This document shows, piece by piece, positions 34,914-43,398 of a stretch of DNA of 64,000 bases. Every line of letters starts with the position of its first letter. The stretch's first letter is position 1. The translations under genes and the position numbers were made by a program. The notes under the pieces are model-generated. The model saw only the letters and a program-made list of their open reading frames with translations, was not told the origin of the DNA and ran no database searches. Source of the stretch: Conexibacter stalactiti (GTDB taxonomy: Bacteria > Actinomycetota > Thermoleophilia > Solirubrobacterales > Solirubrobacteraceae); the NCBI RefSeq assembly GCF_035967765.1, contig NZ_JAYWIT010000011.1. One strand, given 5' to 3'.

Positions 34914-35282
34914 ATGAGCACCACCGAGATCGCCACCGTCGTCGACGACTACATCGCCGTCTGGAACGAGGCCGACCCGGCGCGCCGGCGCGAGCTGATC
35001 GCGCGCACGTGGACCGAGCAGGGCACCTACGTCGACCCGCTGATGGCCGGCGAGGGGGTCGAGGGGATCGACGCGATGATCGCCGCCGCGCAGGCGCAGT
35101 TCCCCGGCCACCGCTTCGAGCTGACGTTCGGGCCCGACGCGCACAACGACGTCGTCCGCTTCACCTGGACGCTGATCGCGGTCGAGAGCGGCGAGACCGC
35201 CGCGGTCGGCGTCGACTTCGCGACGGTCGCGCCGGACGGGCGGCTGGCCGCGGTGACCGGCTTTCTCGAGCCGGCGGCGTGA
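34914..35282 (+). CDS. NTF2/SnoaL-like fold protein
   Basis: The 122-residue protein has the cone-shaped NTF2-like fold pattern: helix 'TEIATVVDDYIAVWNEADPARRRELIARTWTEQGTYVDPL', helix 'GVEGIDAMIAAAQAQFPGHRF', then strands 'VVRFTWTLIA' and 'AVGVDFATVAPDGRLAAVTGFL'. ATG 34914 is supported by AGGAGG at 34901-34906. Members can be small enzymes (isomerases, cyclases) or ligand-binding proteins; the function cannot be assigned. Confidence 0.85.
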   Translation: MSTTEIATVVDDYIAVWNEADPARRRELIARTWTEQGTYVDPLMAGEGVEGIDAMIAAAQAQFPGHRFELTFGPDAHNDVVRFTWTLIAVESGETAAVGVDFATVAPDGRLAAVTGFLEPAA

Positions 35283-35348
35283 CCGCGACGTGGCGCGTCA
35301 CCATGCCGTCGGGCATGCGGCGCGCTCCGGCGTGATGAACTACCGAAT

Positions 35349-37487
35349 GTGCGCCGATACTCGGTTCCGCTGCTGGTCATCCTCACCGGGCTGTTCGCCT
35401 TCGTCGCGCTGCCGTCGATCTACCTGCGCACGCAGGTGCTCGACGAGCGTCAGCTGACCGAGCGCGTCGGCGCGGCGGTCACCTCCGAGTCGGTCCGCAC
35501 GATCGCCGCGCAGCGGATCGTCGACGCCGCCGTCGACGCCGGCGCCGACGAGCTGCTGACGGCGCGGCCGCTGGCGATCGCGGGCGTCGAGGCGCTGCTC
35601 GGCACGCCGGTCGTGCGGTCGCTCGTGCGCGGCGCCGCCTCCGACGCGCACGCGCTGCTCGTCGGCGACGAGGGCACGTTCGTGCTCGACCTCGGGCGCG
35701 GCACCGCGTTCGTGCTCGAGGCGCTCAACAGCATCTCGCCGAGAATCGCCGCCGCCGTCCCCGACGGCTTCGACCCGGAGGTCCTGCGGATCCCGTCCGA
35801 CGACCCGGCGCTCGTCTCGGTTCGCCGCCTCAACGACCTCGGCGGCTGGGTCGCGCTCGTGACGCCGCTGCTGGCGCTCGTCTGCGCGGCCGGCGCGCTC
35901 GTGCTCGGCCGCGACGACCGCCGTCGGGTGCTGCTGCTGCTCGGCGGCGCGCTCGCGCTCGCCGGGCTGGCCGTCCTCTTCGGGTTGACGTGGGCGCGCG
36001 GCCTCGCCGTCCCGGGCGCGGAGGCCGACCCCGACGTCGAGGCCGCCGCCGGGGCGCTGTGGGAGGCGATGATCGGGGACCTCGGCGTGTGGGCGCAGAC
36101 GCTGCTGCTGACCGGGCTCGTGCTGGCCGCCGTCGCCGCCGCCAGGCGCGACGAGCAGGGCGCCGTCGGCCGCCTGCTGACAACGCTCTCGCGCGTGCGC
36201 CAGGCGCGCACGCCGCGCTTCCGCATCATCCGCGCCGGGCTGCTGCTCGCGGCCGCCGCGCTGATCGCGTGGGAGCCGGCGCTGGCGCTGCGGCTGACCG
36301 CGATCGCGCTCGCCGTCTACGCGATCTCCGAGCTGGCCGCCGTGCTCGACGCGACCAGCTCGCGTCGCGCCGCCAGACGCGCGGCCGCCGGTGCCAACGG
36401 CGCTGCCGCCGGGAGCGGCCGCGCCCGCCTCGCGCCGCGGATCGCGGTCCCGCTCGTCGCCGTGATCGGCGCGATCGCCGTCGCCGCCTTCGTCACCAGC
36501 GACGGTCCGCAGCCGCCGGTCGTCGCCGCGACGCCGGTGAGCGGCTGCAACGGCGCGCGCGCCTACTGCGACCTGCGGCTCGACGAGTACACCTTCGCCG
36601 GCACGCACAACTCCTTCTCCGCCGCGCAGGACAAGGGCTGGGTGATCCCCAACCAGCGCTTCGGGATCACGCGCCAGCTCGCCGACGGCGTCCGCGGCTT
36701 CCTGATCGACATCCACGTCGGCGTGCGCACGTCGCAGCTCGTGCGCACCGACCTGCAGGCCGAGGGCAGCGACCGCAACAAGGTCGGCAAGGCGCTCGGC
36801 GCTGAGAACCTCGAGACCGCAGAGCGGCTCGCCGGCCGGATCGGCGCCGGCGACCTGCGCGGCAGACGCGAGCTGTTCCTCTGCCACACGCTCTGCGAGC
36901 TGGGCGCCGTCCCCGCGAGCGAGGAGCTGAGACGGTTCGCCAGCTTCCTCGCGCGCAACCGCGGCGACGTCGTGACGCTGATCCTGGAGCCGTACGTGCC
37001 GCCGGCGCAGCTCGAACGGCTCTTCCGCGACGCCGGCCTGCTCGGCCAGGTCGTGACGCTCGACCGTCAGGCGCCGCTGCCGACGCTCGGCGACCTCGTG
37101 CGCGCAGACCGTCGTCTGATCGTCTTCACCGAGAGCACCGGCGGCGCGCCGCCGTGGCTGATGCCGGCCTGGACCTACTACCAGGACACGCCGCTGGGAG
37201 CGACGGAGCCGGAGCAGTTCTCGTGCAGACGCAAGCGCGGCGACGCGGACAGCCCGCTGCTGCTCGTCAACCACTGGATCGACTCGTTCCCGCCCAGCCC
37301 GCGCGGCAACCGCGAGATCGGCGGCGCCTTCCTGACGAGCCGCCTGGAGAGATGCGCGCGCGAGCGCGACATGACGCCGAACCTCGTCGCCGTCGACTTC
37401 TACGACCGCTCCGGCGTCGTCGAGGCGGCGAGAACGCTCAACGAGCAGTCGGTGCGCGCCTCGGAGAGACTCGATCTGATCGAATAG
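35349..37487 (+). CDS. Multi-pass membrane protein fused to a PI-PLC-like phosphodiesterase domain
   Basis: The 712-residue protein has an N-terminal helix (about 5-25) and an extracytoplasmic helical region to about 155. Then follow clustered membrane helices (about 160-380, e.g. 'LLLLGGALALAGLAVLFGLTW') and a C-terminal domain from about 400 related to phosphatidylinositol-specific phospholipase C. The two expected catalytic His lie in 'FAGTHNSFSAA' (about 417) and 'ELFLCHTLCELG' (about 511). 'GFLIDIHVGV' and 'VVTLILEPYVP' match PI-PLC strands. The likely topology places the enzyme outside the membrane. Substrate (a phosphodiester lipid or glycopolymer) unknown. The start, GTG 35349, lacks a strong ribosome binding site. 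Confidence 0.8.
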   Translation: MRRYSVPLLVILTGLFAFVALPSIYLRTQVLDERQLTERVGAAVTSESVRTIAAQRIVDAAVDAGADELLTARPLAIAGVEALLGTPVVRSLVRGAASDAHALLVGDEGTFVLDLGRGTAFVLEALNSISPRIAAAVPDGFDPEVLRIPSDDPALVSVRRLNDLGGWVALVTPLLALVCAAGALVLGRDDRRRVLLLLGGALALAGLAVLFGLTWARGLAVPGAEADPDVEAAAGALWEAMIGDLGVWAQTLLLTGLVLAAVAAARRDEQGAVGRLLTTLSRVRQARTPRFRIIRAGLLLAAAALIAWEPALALRLTAIALAVYAISELAAVLDATSSRRAARRAAAGANGAAAGSGRARLAPRIAVPLVAVIGAIAVAAFVTSDGPQPPVVAATPVSGCNGARAYCDLRLDEYTFAGTHNSFSAAQDKGWVIPNQRFGITRQLADGVRGFLIDIHVGVRTSQLVRTDLQAEGSDRNKVGKALGAENLETAERLAGRIGAGDLRGRRELFLCHTLCELGAVPASEELRRFASFLARNRGDVVTLILEPYVPPAQLERLFRDAGLLGQVVTLDRQAPLPTLGDLVRADRRLIVFTESTGGAPPWLMPAWTYYQDTPLGATEPEQFSCRRKRGDADSPLLLVNHWIDSFPPSPRGNREIGGAFLTSRLERCARERDMTPNLVAVDFYDRSGVVEAARTLNEQSVRASERLDLIE

Positions 37488-37524
37488 TCCGGATCGCAGT
37501 GCAGTTGGCGTCGTCAGGGGCAGG

Positions 37525-38478
37525 GTGCGCAAACGGCAGCTCTTCATCCGGATCGTGCTGGTGCTGGTCGCGACGCTCGTCGTCGTCAACTGGACGTGGG
37601 GGCGGCTGCCGGACGAGCCGGCGCCCCGCGGCATGACCGCTCAGCTCGGCGATCTGCGCGTCCACTACGTCGAGCGGCCGGCCGCGCCCGGCGCCGGCGC
37701 CGCCCCGGCGGTGCTGCTGCTGCACGGTCTGCCCGGCACCGCCGCCGACTTCGAGCGCGTGACGCCGCTGCTGCCGCGAATGCGGACGATCGCGCTCGAC
37801 CGGCCCGGCTACGGCGCCTCCGACGGCGGCGCGCACGGCACGGAGGCGCAGCTCGCGGCGATCGAGGGGCTGCTCGACCGGCTCGGGATCCGGCGTGCGA
37901 TCGTCGTCGGCCACTCCTACGGCGGTACGCTCGCGCTCGCCTTCGCCGCGCGCCGGCCTGAGCGCGTGCGCGCGCTCGTGCTGGTCGCCGCCGCCGCGGG
38001 CGGCGAGCGCACCGAGGGGCTCGACCGCGCGCAGGCCCGCTACGTGCAGGCGCTGTCGCTGCCGCTTGTGCAGCCGGCCGCCGACCTCGTCTTCTCCGGC
38101 GCGATGCGGCGGCTGTCGGCGCAGAGCGGCGCGGCGAAGGCGTTCGACCCCGACCCCGTCGACCCCGCCTACGAGCAGCGGCTGCTGAGCACGACGATGC
38201 GCCACGAGGACCTCGACGCCTATGCCGCCGAGCTGCGCGGGGCCGACGAACTGCTCGAGCAGGTCGATGCGCAGGCGCCGCGGATCGCTGTGCCGGCGGT
38301 CGTGATCCAGGGCGCCGGCGACCGCCTCGTCGCGGCGGAGAACGCGCGCCGGCTGGCGGCCGCGCTGCCGCGCGCGCGACTCGTCGAGCTGCCCGGCGGG
38401 CACATGGTCCCGCTCGTCCGGCCGGCGGTCGTGGCGGAGGCCGTCCGCATCTGCGCCGCCGGTTGTGGTACCCATTAA
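37525..38478 (+). CDS. Membrane-anchored alpha/beta hydrolase (Ser nucleophile)
   Basis: The 317-residue protein has an N-terminal signal anchor (RKRQLFIRIVLVLVATLVVVNWTW) followed by a canonical hydrolase: oxyanion 'LLLHGLPGTAADFERV', nucleophile 'VVGHSYGGTLAL', acid near 'VIQGAGDRLV' and His in 'ELPGGHMVPLV'. GTG 37525 is preceded by CAGGGGCAGG. It lies 37 bp after the PI-PLC-like fusion and may share its transcript. Specificity is unknown. Confidence 0.88.
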   Translation: MRKRQLFIRIVLVLVATLVVVNWTWGRLPDEPAPRGMTAQLGDLRVHYVERPAAPGAGAAPAVLLLHGLPGTAADFERVTPLLPRMRTIALDRPGYGASDGGAHGTEAQLAAIEGLLDRLGIRRAIVVGHSYGGTLALAFAARRPERVRALVLVAAAAGGERTEGLDRAQARYVQALSLPLVQPAADLVFSGAMRRLSAQSGAAKAFDPDPVDPAYEQRLLSTTMRHEDLDAYAAELRGADELLEQVDAQAPRIAVPAVVIQGAGDRLVAAENARRLAAALPRARLVELPGGHMVPLVRPAVVAEAVRICAAGCGTH

Positions 38479-38529
38479 GCGCTCGATGAGCGAACCTGCC
38501 CTAGACGAACCTCCCGGTAGCAGTCCCAA

Positions 38530-38564
38530 GCGCATCCGTCCTCGACGGCTTTCGACGGGTGCGC
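38530..38564 (+). promoter_or_regulatory. Hairpin abutting the start codon of the CNNM/CorC-like gene
   Basis: GCGCATCCGTC (38530-38540) pairs with GACGGGTGCGC (38554-38564), with one G-T wobble-type position, and ends one base before ATG 38566. The loop contains CGACGG, which could pair alternatively with the left arm. No ribosome binding site is visible outside it. It may control translation. It does not match a riboswitch I can name. Confidence 0.4.
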
Positions 38565-38565
38565 G

Positions 38566-39915
38566 ATGATCGAACTGCTGCTGCTCCTGATCGCGATCGG
38601 GCTGGTCGCGCTGTGCGGCGTCTTCGTCGCCGCCGAGTTCGCGTTCGTGACGATCGACCGCGCGACGGTCGACCGCGCCGCGGAGACCGGTGACGCCAGA
38701 GCAAAGGGCGTCCAGAGGGCGCTGAGATCGCTCTCGACCCAGCTGTCGGGCGCGCAGCTCGGGATCACCGTCACGAACCTGCTGATCGGCTTCCTCTCGG
38801 AGCCGGCGATCGCGAACCTGATCGACGGACCGCTGGAGAGCGCGGGCGTGCCGAGCGGCGCCGTCCACGGCGTCGCGCTGACGATCGCGCTCGTGCTCTC
38901 GACCGTCTTCACGATGGTGCTCGGCGAGCTGGTGCCGAAGAACCTCGCGATCGCGATGCCGCTCGCGACCGCCCGCGCCGTGCAGGGCCCGATGCGCGCC
39001 TTCACGCGCATGAACCGAGTTCTGATCCGCTGGTTCAACGGGATCGCCAACGCGATCCTGCACAGACTCGGGATCGAGCCGCAGGAGGAGCTGGCGTCGG
39101 CCCGCTCCGCCGAGGAGCTGACCTCGCTCGTGCGCCGCTCGGCCGAGCAGGGGACGCTGGAGCTGGAGACCGCGACGCTGCTGCAGCGCTCGCTCGCCTT
39201 CGGCGACCGCCGCGCCGAGGACGTGATGACGCCGCGCGTGCGGATGCGCACGCTCGAGGACGACGAGCCGGTCATCAAGGTGATCGAGGCAGCGCGCGAG
39301 AGCGGCTTCTCGCGCTTCCCCGTGGTCGGCGAGTCCTCTGACGAGGTCGTCGGCATCGTCCACGTCAAGCACGCCGTCTCGGTCCCGCACGACAGACGCG
39401 ACGCCGTCCCGATCAGCACGGTGATGGCGAGACCGGTGATGGTCCCGTCGTCGATCGAGCTCGACCCGCTGCTGGCGATCCTGCGCGAGGGCGGCCTCCA
39501 GATCGCCGTCGTCGTCGACGAGTTCGGCGGCGTCGACGGGCTCGTGACGCTCGAGGACGTCGTCGAGGAGATCGTCGGCGAGGTCGTCGACGAGCACGAC
39601 CGCCGCGACATGAGCGCGCGCAGACGGCCCGACGGCAGCTGGATCCTCTCCGGCCTGCTGCGCCCCGACGAGGCAGCGCGCGCGACCGGCGTGCTGTTCC
39701 CGGAGGACGAGGAGTACGAGACGATCGGCGGCCTGATCCAGGACGAGCTGAACCGCCTGCCGAGAGCCAACGACGAAGTGCTGCTGGAGACCAGAGACCT
39801 CGAAGGCCGCCGCTGCGAGGTCACGCTGACGGTCGTGCGGCTCGACGGCATGCGCGTCGACCGGATCCTCTTCGAGGCCGAGTGCGTCGACGAGGACGAA
39901 GAGGACGACGACTGA
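38566..39915 (+). CDS. Hemolysin C/CorC-family transporter-like protein (CNNM/DUF21 with CBS pair)
   Basis: The 449-residue protein has a DUF21/CNNM membrane domain ('VALCGVFVAAEFAFVTIDRATVD ... QLSGAQLGITVTNLLIGFLSEPAI ... VLGELVPKNLAIA'). Then follow a CBS pair ('EDVMTPRVRMRTLEDDEPVIKVI', 'GIVHVKHAV', 'LQIAVVVDEFGGVDGLVTLEDVVEEIVGEVVDE') and the CorC_HlyC C-terminal domain. CNNM-type proteins are implicated in Mg2+/Co2+ efflux, with CBS domains sensing ATP-Mg. The next gene, a paralogue, starts at TGATG, so the two likely form a heteromer or act in sequence. Confidence 0.92.
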   Translation: MIELLLLLIAIGLVALCGVFVAAEFAFVTIDRATVDRAAETGDARAKGVQRALRSLSTQLSGAQLGITVTNLLIGFLSEPAIANLIDGPLESAGVPSGAVHGVALTIALVLSTVFTMVLGELVPKNLAIAMPLATARAVQGPMRAFTRMNRVLIRWFNGIANAILHRLGIEPQEELASARSAEELTSLVRRSAEQGTLELETATLLQRSLAFGDRRAEDVMTPRVRMRTLEDDEPVIKVIEAARESGFSRFPVVGESSDEVVGIVHVKHAVSVPHDRRDAVPISTVMARPVMVPSSIELDPLLAILREGGLQIAVVVDEFGGVDGLVTLEDVVEEIVGEVVDEHDRRDMSARRRPDGSWILSGLLRPDEAARATGVLFPEDEEYETIGGLIQDELNRLPRANDEVLLETRDLEGRRCEVTLTVVRLDGMRVDRILFEAECVDEDEEDDD

Positions 39916-40958
39916 TGGGCGACCTCTTCGCGATCGGCCTGACGATCCTGCTGCTGGCGCTCAACGGCTTCTTCGTCGGCGCCGAGTTCGCGCTGATCTC
40001 CGCTCGCCGCAGCTCGATCGAGCCGCGCGCCGAGGAGGGCTCGCGGCTGGCGAGGATCGCGCTCTATGGGATGGAGCACGTCTCGCTGATGATGGCCGGC
40101 GCCCAGCTCGGCATCACGATCTGCACGCTCGGCCTCGGTGTCCTCGGCGAGCCGGCGATCGCGCACCTGCTCGAAGGCCCCTTCCACGACGTCGGGATCC
40201 CGGACGCGCTGATCCACCCGATCGCGTTCGCGATCGCGCTCGGCCTGATCGGCTTCCTGCACGTCGTGCTCGGCGAGATGGTGCCGAAGAACATCGCGCT
40301 CGCCGGTCCCGACCGCGCCGTGATGGTGCTGGCCCCGCCGATGGTCGCGATCGTGCGCGTGCTGCACCCGGCGATCGCCTTCCTCAACTGGATCGCGAAC
40401 GTGACGCTGCGGATCGTCGGCGTCAGACCGAAGGACGAGGTCACGAGCGCCTTCACGCGCGACGAGGTCGCCGGCCTCGTCGAGGAGTCGCGCCGCGAGG
40501 GGCTGCTCGACCCGTCTGAGGGCCACGTGCTCGTCGAGGCGCTGAAGTTCTCCGAGCGCGACGCCAGATCGGTGCTGCTGCCGAACGACAGACTCGTGAC
40601 GCTGCTGAACACCGTCACCCCGGCCGAGGTCGAGCAGGTCGCGGCGAAGACCGGCTTCTCGCGCTTCCCGGTGCGCGACGCCGACGGCGACTTCGTCGGC
40701 TACCTGCACCTGAAGGACGCGCTGGAGCTGAGAGAGCGCCACCGCACCCGGCCGATCGCGCAGCGCTGGATCCGCCCGCTGCCGCCGGTCCAGCTGACCG
40801 ACCGGCTGCGCGCCGTGCTCGCGACGATGCAGCGCTCGGGCGCCCACCTCGCGCAGGTGCTCGGCCCCGACGGCAGACCGCTCGGCGTCGCGGCGCTCGA
40901 AGACGTGCTCGAAGAGCTGGTCGGCGAGATCCGCGACGAGAGCGCGCGGGCGGCTTAG
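39915..40958 (+). CDS. Second CNNM/CorC-family protein with CBS pair, lacking CorC_HlyC domain
   Basis: The 347-residue paralogue of the preceding protein has a DUF21 domain ('NGFFVGAEFALISARRSSIEPRAEEGS ... AGAQLGITICTLGLGVLGEPAI ... VLGEMVPKNIALAGPDRAVMVLAP') and two CBS-like repeats ('TGFSRFPVRDADGDFVGYLHLKDAL', 'AQVLGPDGRPLGVAALEDVLEELVGEIRDE'). It ends where the CorC_HlyC domain would begin. Its start overlaps the previous stop (TGATG) and its end overlaps convergent nhaA by 4 nt. Membership in an ion-homeostasis operon is likely. Confidence 0.9.
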   Translation: MGDLFAIGLTILLLALNGFFVGAEFALISARRSSIEPRAEEGSRLARIALYGMEHVSLMMAGAQLGITICTLGLGVLGEPAIAHLLEGPFHDVGIPDALIHPIAFAIALGLIGFLHVVLGEMVPKNIALAGPDRAVMVLAPPMVAIVRVLHPAIAFLNWIANVTLRIVGVRPKDEVTSAFTRDEVAGLVEESRREGLLDPSEGHVLVEALKFSERDARSVLLPNDRLVTLLNTVTPAEVEQVAAKTGFSRFPVRDADGDFVGYLHLKDALELRERHRTRPIAQRWIRPLPPVQLTDRLRAVLATMQRSGAHLAQVLGPDGRPLGVAALEDVLEELVGEIRDESARAA

Positions 40959-42169
40959 CTCTCCGCCGAACCCGCCGCGGGCGTGGGCGCGGCCGCAGCA
41001 GCAGGGCTCACGCGTCGCAGCAGCAGGGCGCCGAGCACGCCGCTGATCAGCGAGCCGGCGAAGATGCCGACCTTCGCCGAGTCGGTCAGGAACGGGTCGG
41101 TGAAGGCCAGCTCGGCGATGAACAGCGAGACGGTGAAGCCGATCCCGCCGAGCGCGGCGACGCCGACGACCTGCACGGGCGCCATCCCCTCGGGCAGTCT
41201 GCCGACGCGCAGCTTCAGCGCCAGCAGCGTCGCGCCGGTGATCCCGAGCAGCTTGCCGAGCACGAGGCCGAGCACGACCGCCCACGTGACACGGCTGGAG
41301 AGCGCGTCGCCCAGGACGCCGCCGCCGAAGTGGACGCCGGCGTTGGCGAGCGCGAACAGCGGCACGACGACGTAGGCGCTGAGCGGGTGGAGACGATGCT
41401 CGATCACGGTGTGCACGTCGCGGCCGCGGAAGGGGCGCGCCGGCACCAGCAGGCCGAGCGCGACGCCGGCGATCGTCGCGTGCACGCCCGACTCGAAGAT
41501 GGCGACCCAGACGAGCAGCGCCAGCGGCGCGTACGCCCACAGCCGCGTGACGCCGAGCCGCTGCAGCAGCACGACCCCGAGCAGTCCGGCGACGGCGACC
41601 GCCGCCCACGTGCCCGACAGGCCGTCGCCGTAGAAGAGCGCGATGATCGCGATCGCGATCAGGTCGTCGACGATCGCGATCGTCAGCAGGAACAGCCGCA
41701 CCCCCGAGCCGATCCGCGGGCCGAGCAGCGCCAGCACGCCGACCGCGAAGGCGATGTCGGTCGCGGCCGGGATCGCCCACCCGTCGCCCGCCGCGCCGCC
41801 GCCCGCGACGAGCGCGAAGATCAGCGCCGGCAGCGCGACGCCGCCGGCCGCCGCGAGCGCCGGCAGCGCCGCGGCGCGGCGGTCGTTCAGCTCCCCGGTC
41901 ACCAGCTCGCGCTTGATCTCCATCCCGACGACGAAGAAGAAGAGCGCCATCAGCAGGTCGTTGACCCAGCCGTGCAGGTCGAGGTCGATCGACGCGTCGC
42001 CGATCCCGATCTCCAGGTGCGTGTGCCAGAGGTCGAAGTAGGCGTCGCTCCACGGGCTGTTCGCCCACACGAGCGCGACGATCGCGGCGCCGAGCAGCAG
42101 CAGCGCGCCGAGCACCTCGTCGTCGAGGAAGTCGGTCAGCGGGTCGACGACTCTGGCGCGGATCCCCAT
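40955..42169 (-). CDS. nhaA: Na+/H+ antiporter NhaA
   Basis: The 404-residue, about 12-helix membrane protein matches NhaA throughout: 'LLLGAAIVALVWANSPWSDAYFDLWHTHLEIG', 'HGWVNDLLMALFFFVVGMEIKRELVTGELNDRRAAALPALAAAGG', the ion-binding double Asp in 'LTIAIVDDLIAIAIIALFY', and 'GGIGFTVSLFIAELAF'. It exchanges cytoplasmic Na+ for external protons. ATG 42169 begins MGIRARVVDPLTDFLDDEVLGA. The location next to CNNM-type genes groups ion transporters but they are on opposite strands. Confidence 0.95.
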   Translation of the reverse strand: MGIRARVVDPLTDFLDDEVLGALLLLGAAIVALVWANSPWSDAYFDLWHTHLEIGIGDASIDLDLHGWVNDLLMALFFFVVGMEIKRELVTGELNDRRAAALPALAAAGGVALPALIFALVAGGGAAGDGWAIPAATDIAFAVGVLALLGPRIGSGVRLFLLTIAIVDDLIAIAIIALFYGDGLSGTWAAVAVAGLLGVVLLQRLGVTRLWAYAPLALLVWVAIFESGVHATIAGVALGLLVPARPFRGRDVHTVIEHRLHPLSAYVVVPLFALANAGVHFGGGVLGDALSSRVTWAVVLGLVLGKLLGITGATLLALKLRVGRLPEGMAPVQVVGVAALGGIGFTVSLFIAELAFTDPFLTDSAKVGIFAGSLISGVLGALLLRRVSPAAAAAPTPAAGSAES

Positions 42170-42179
42170 CGCAGGGAGC

Positions 42180-43334
42180 CTACGCGGGCAGCGGGCCGCC
42201 GGCAGCCGCGATCACCGCGCCGGCCGCGCCGGCCGTCAGCAGCGTCGTCACGGTGCCGCGCCGCAGCGCGAACAGCAGCAGCGCGCCGGCTGCCAGCAGC
42301 GCCAGCTGCCAGGTCTCCGACAGCGCCAGCGTCAGCGGGATCGCCGAACCGCCGATCGCGCCGATCGCGGCGGGGCCGGCGCCGTCGAGGAAGGCGCGCG
42401 CGTCCGGCTGCGTGCGCAGGCGGTCGAAGCGGTCGGCGCCGAGCAGGATGAACCAGAACGATGGCGCGAACGCGACGAACGCCGCCAGCAGCGCGCCGCC
42501 GAGTCCGTGCGCGGCGTAGCCGACGACGGCGATCGTCTGCGTCACCGGCCCGGGCGTCGCCTGCCCGAGCGCGACCGCGTTGAGGAACTCGCCATCGGTC
42601 ATCCACCCATAGCGCTCGACCGCGTCGCCCTGCATCAGCGGGATGATCACGAAGCCGCCGCCGTACGAGAGCGCGCCGACCTTGAACGCCGTCCAGCAGA
42701 GCGCGGCGAGGCCTCCCGCGGAGGCGCCCGCGGCGGCGAGCACGACCCACGCGTGCACGTGCACGCCGCGCGGCGTGCGGCGCCACAGCAGCTCGATCGC
42801 GCCGCAGGCGAGCAGGACCGCGACCAGCCACGGGCCGAGCAGCGCGGTCGCGGCACCGCCCGCGACGAGGTAGGCGATCCAGCGCGCGCGCTGGCCGCGG
42901 CCCTCCAGCCGGCGCCAGCTGCCCGGCAGCAGCGCCAGCGCCGCCTGCACCGCGACCGCCGCGACGACCGCGCCGGCGCCCGCGCCGAGGCCGCGCACCC
43001 ACGCCGGCGGATCGCCGAGGAAGACGGCCGCCAGCGCGATGATCAGGACGAGCCCGGGGAGGATGAAGGCGGCGCCGCCGACGAGCGCGCCGACGATGCC
43101 GCGCACGCGCCAGGCGCAGTAGATCGCCAGCTGCGTCGAGGCCGGGCCGGGCAGCACGTTGGTCGCCGCGATCCCGTGCTCGAAGTCGTCCTCGGCCAGC
43201 CAGCGGCGGCGCGCCACGACCAGCTCGCGCAGCATCGAGACGTGTGCCGGCGGCCCGCCGAAGCCGAGGCAGCCGATGCGCCCGAACTCGCGTGCGACGG
43301 TGCCCAGGGAGGGTGGAGGGTCGGTCGCGCGCAC
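42180..43334 (-). CDS. chrA: Chromate ion transporter family protein (ChrA)
   Basis: The 384-residue long-chain ChrA has two homologous halves. Each carries the family motif: 'FGRIGCLGFGGPPAHVSMLRELVVARRRWLAEDDFEHGIAATNVLPGPASTQLAIY' in the first and 'AFKVGALSYGGGFVIIPLMQGDAVERYGWMTDGEFLNAVALGQATPGPVTQTI' in the second. About ten membrane helices are predicted. Members extrude chromate or transport sulfate-like anions. It starts at GTG 43334, is divergent from uppP, and precedes nhaA on the same strand by 10 nt, possibly in one transcript. Confidence 0.93.
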   Translation of the reverse strand: MRATDPPPSLGTVAREFGRIGCLGFGGPPAHVSMLRELVVARRRWLAEDDFEHGIAATNVLPGPASTQLAIYCAWRVRGIVGALVGGAAFILPGLVLIIALAAVFLGDPPAWVRGLGAGAGAVVAAVAVQAALALLPGSWRRLEGRGQRARWIAYLVAGGAATALLGPWLVAVLLACGAIELLWRRTPRGVHVHAWVVLAAAGASAGGLAALCWTAFKVGALSYGGGFVIIPLMQGDAVERYGWMTDGEFLNAVALGQATPGPVTQTIAVVGYAAHGLGGALLAAFVAFAPSFWFILLGADRFDRLRTQPDARAFLDGAGPAAIGAIGGSAIPLTLALSETWQLALLAAGALLLFALRRGTVTTLLTAGAAGAVIAAAGGPLPA

Positions 43335-43398
43335 GGTGTGCGCCGGACCTTACGCCGGAGGTTGGTCGGACGCGATGCTGCGGTAGCCTGGGGCGCGC

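Noticed and set aside
40955..40958. Overlapping stops of convergent genes as a frameshift signal
   Set aside because: Both proteins are full length for their families. Four-base convergent overlaps (also at 53564-53567) are ordinary in compact genomes.
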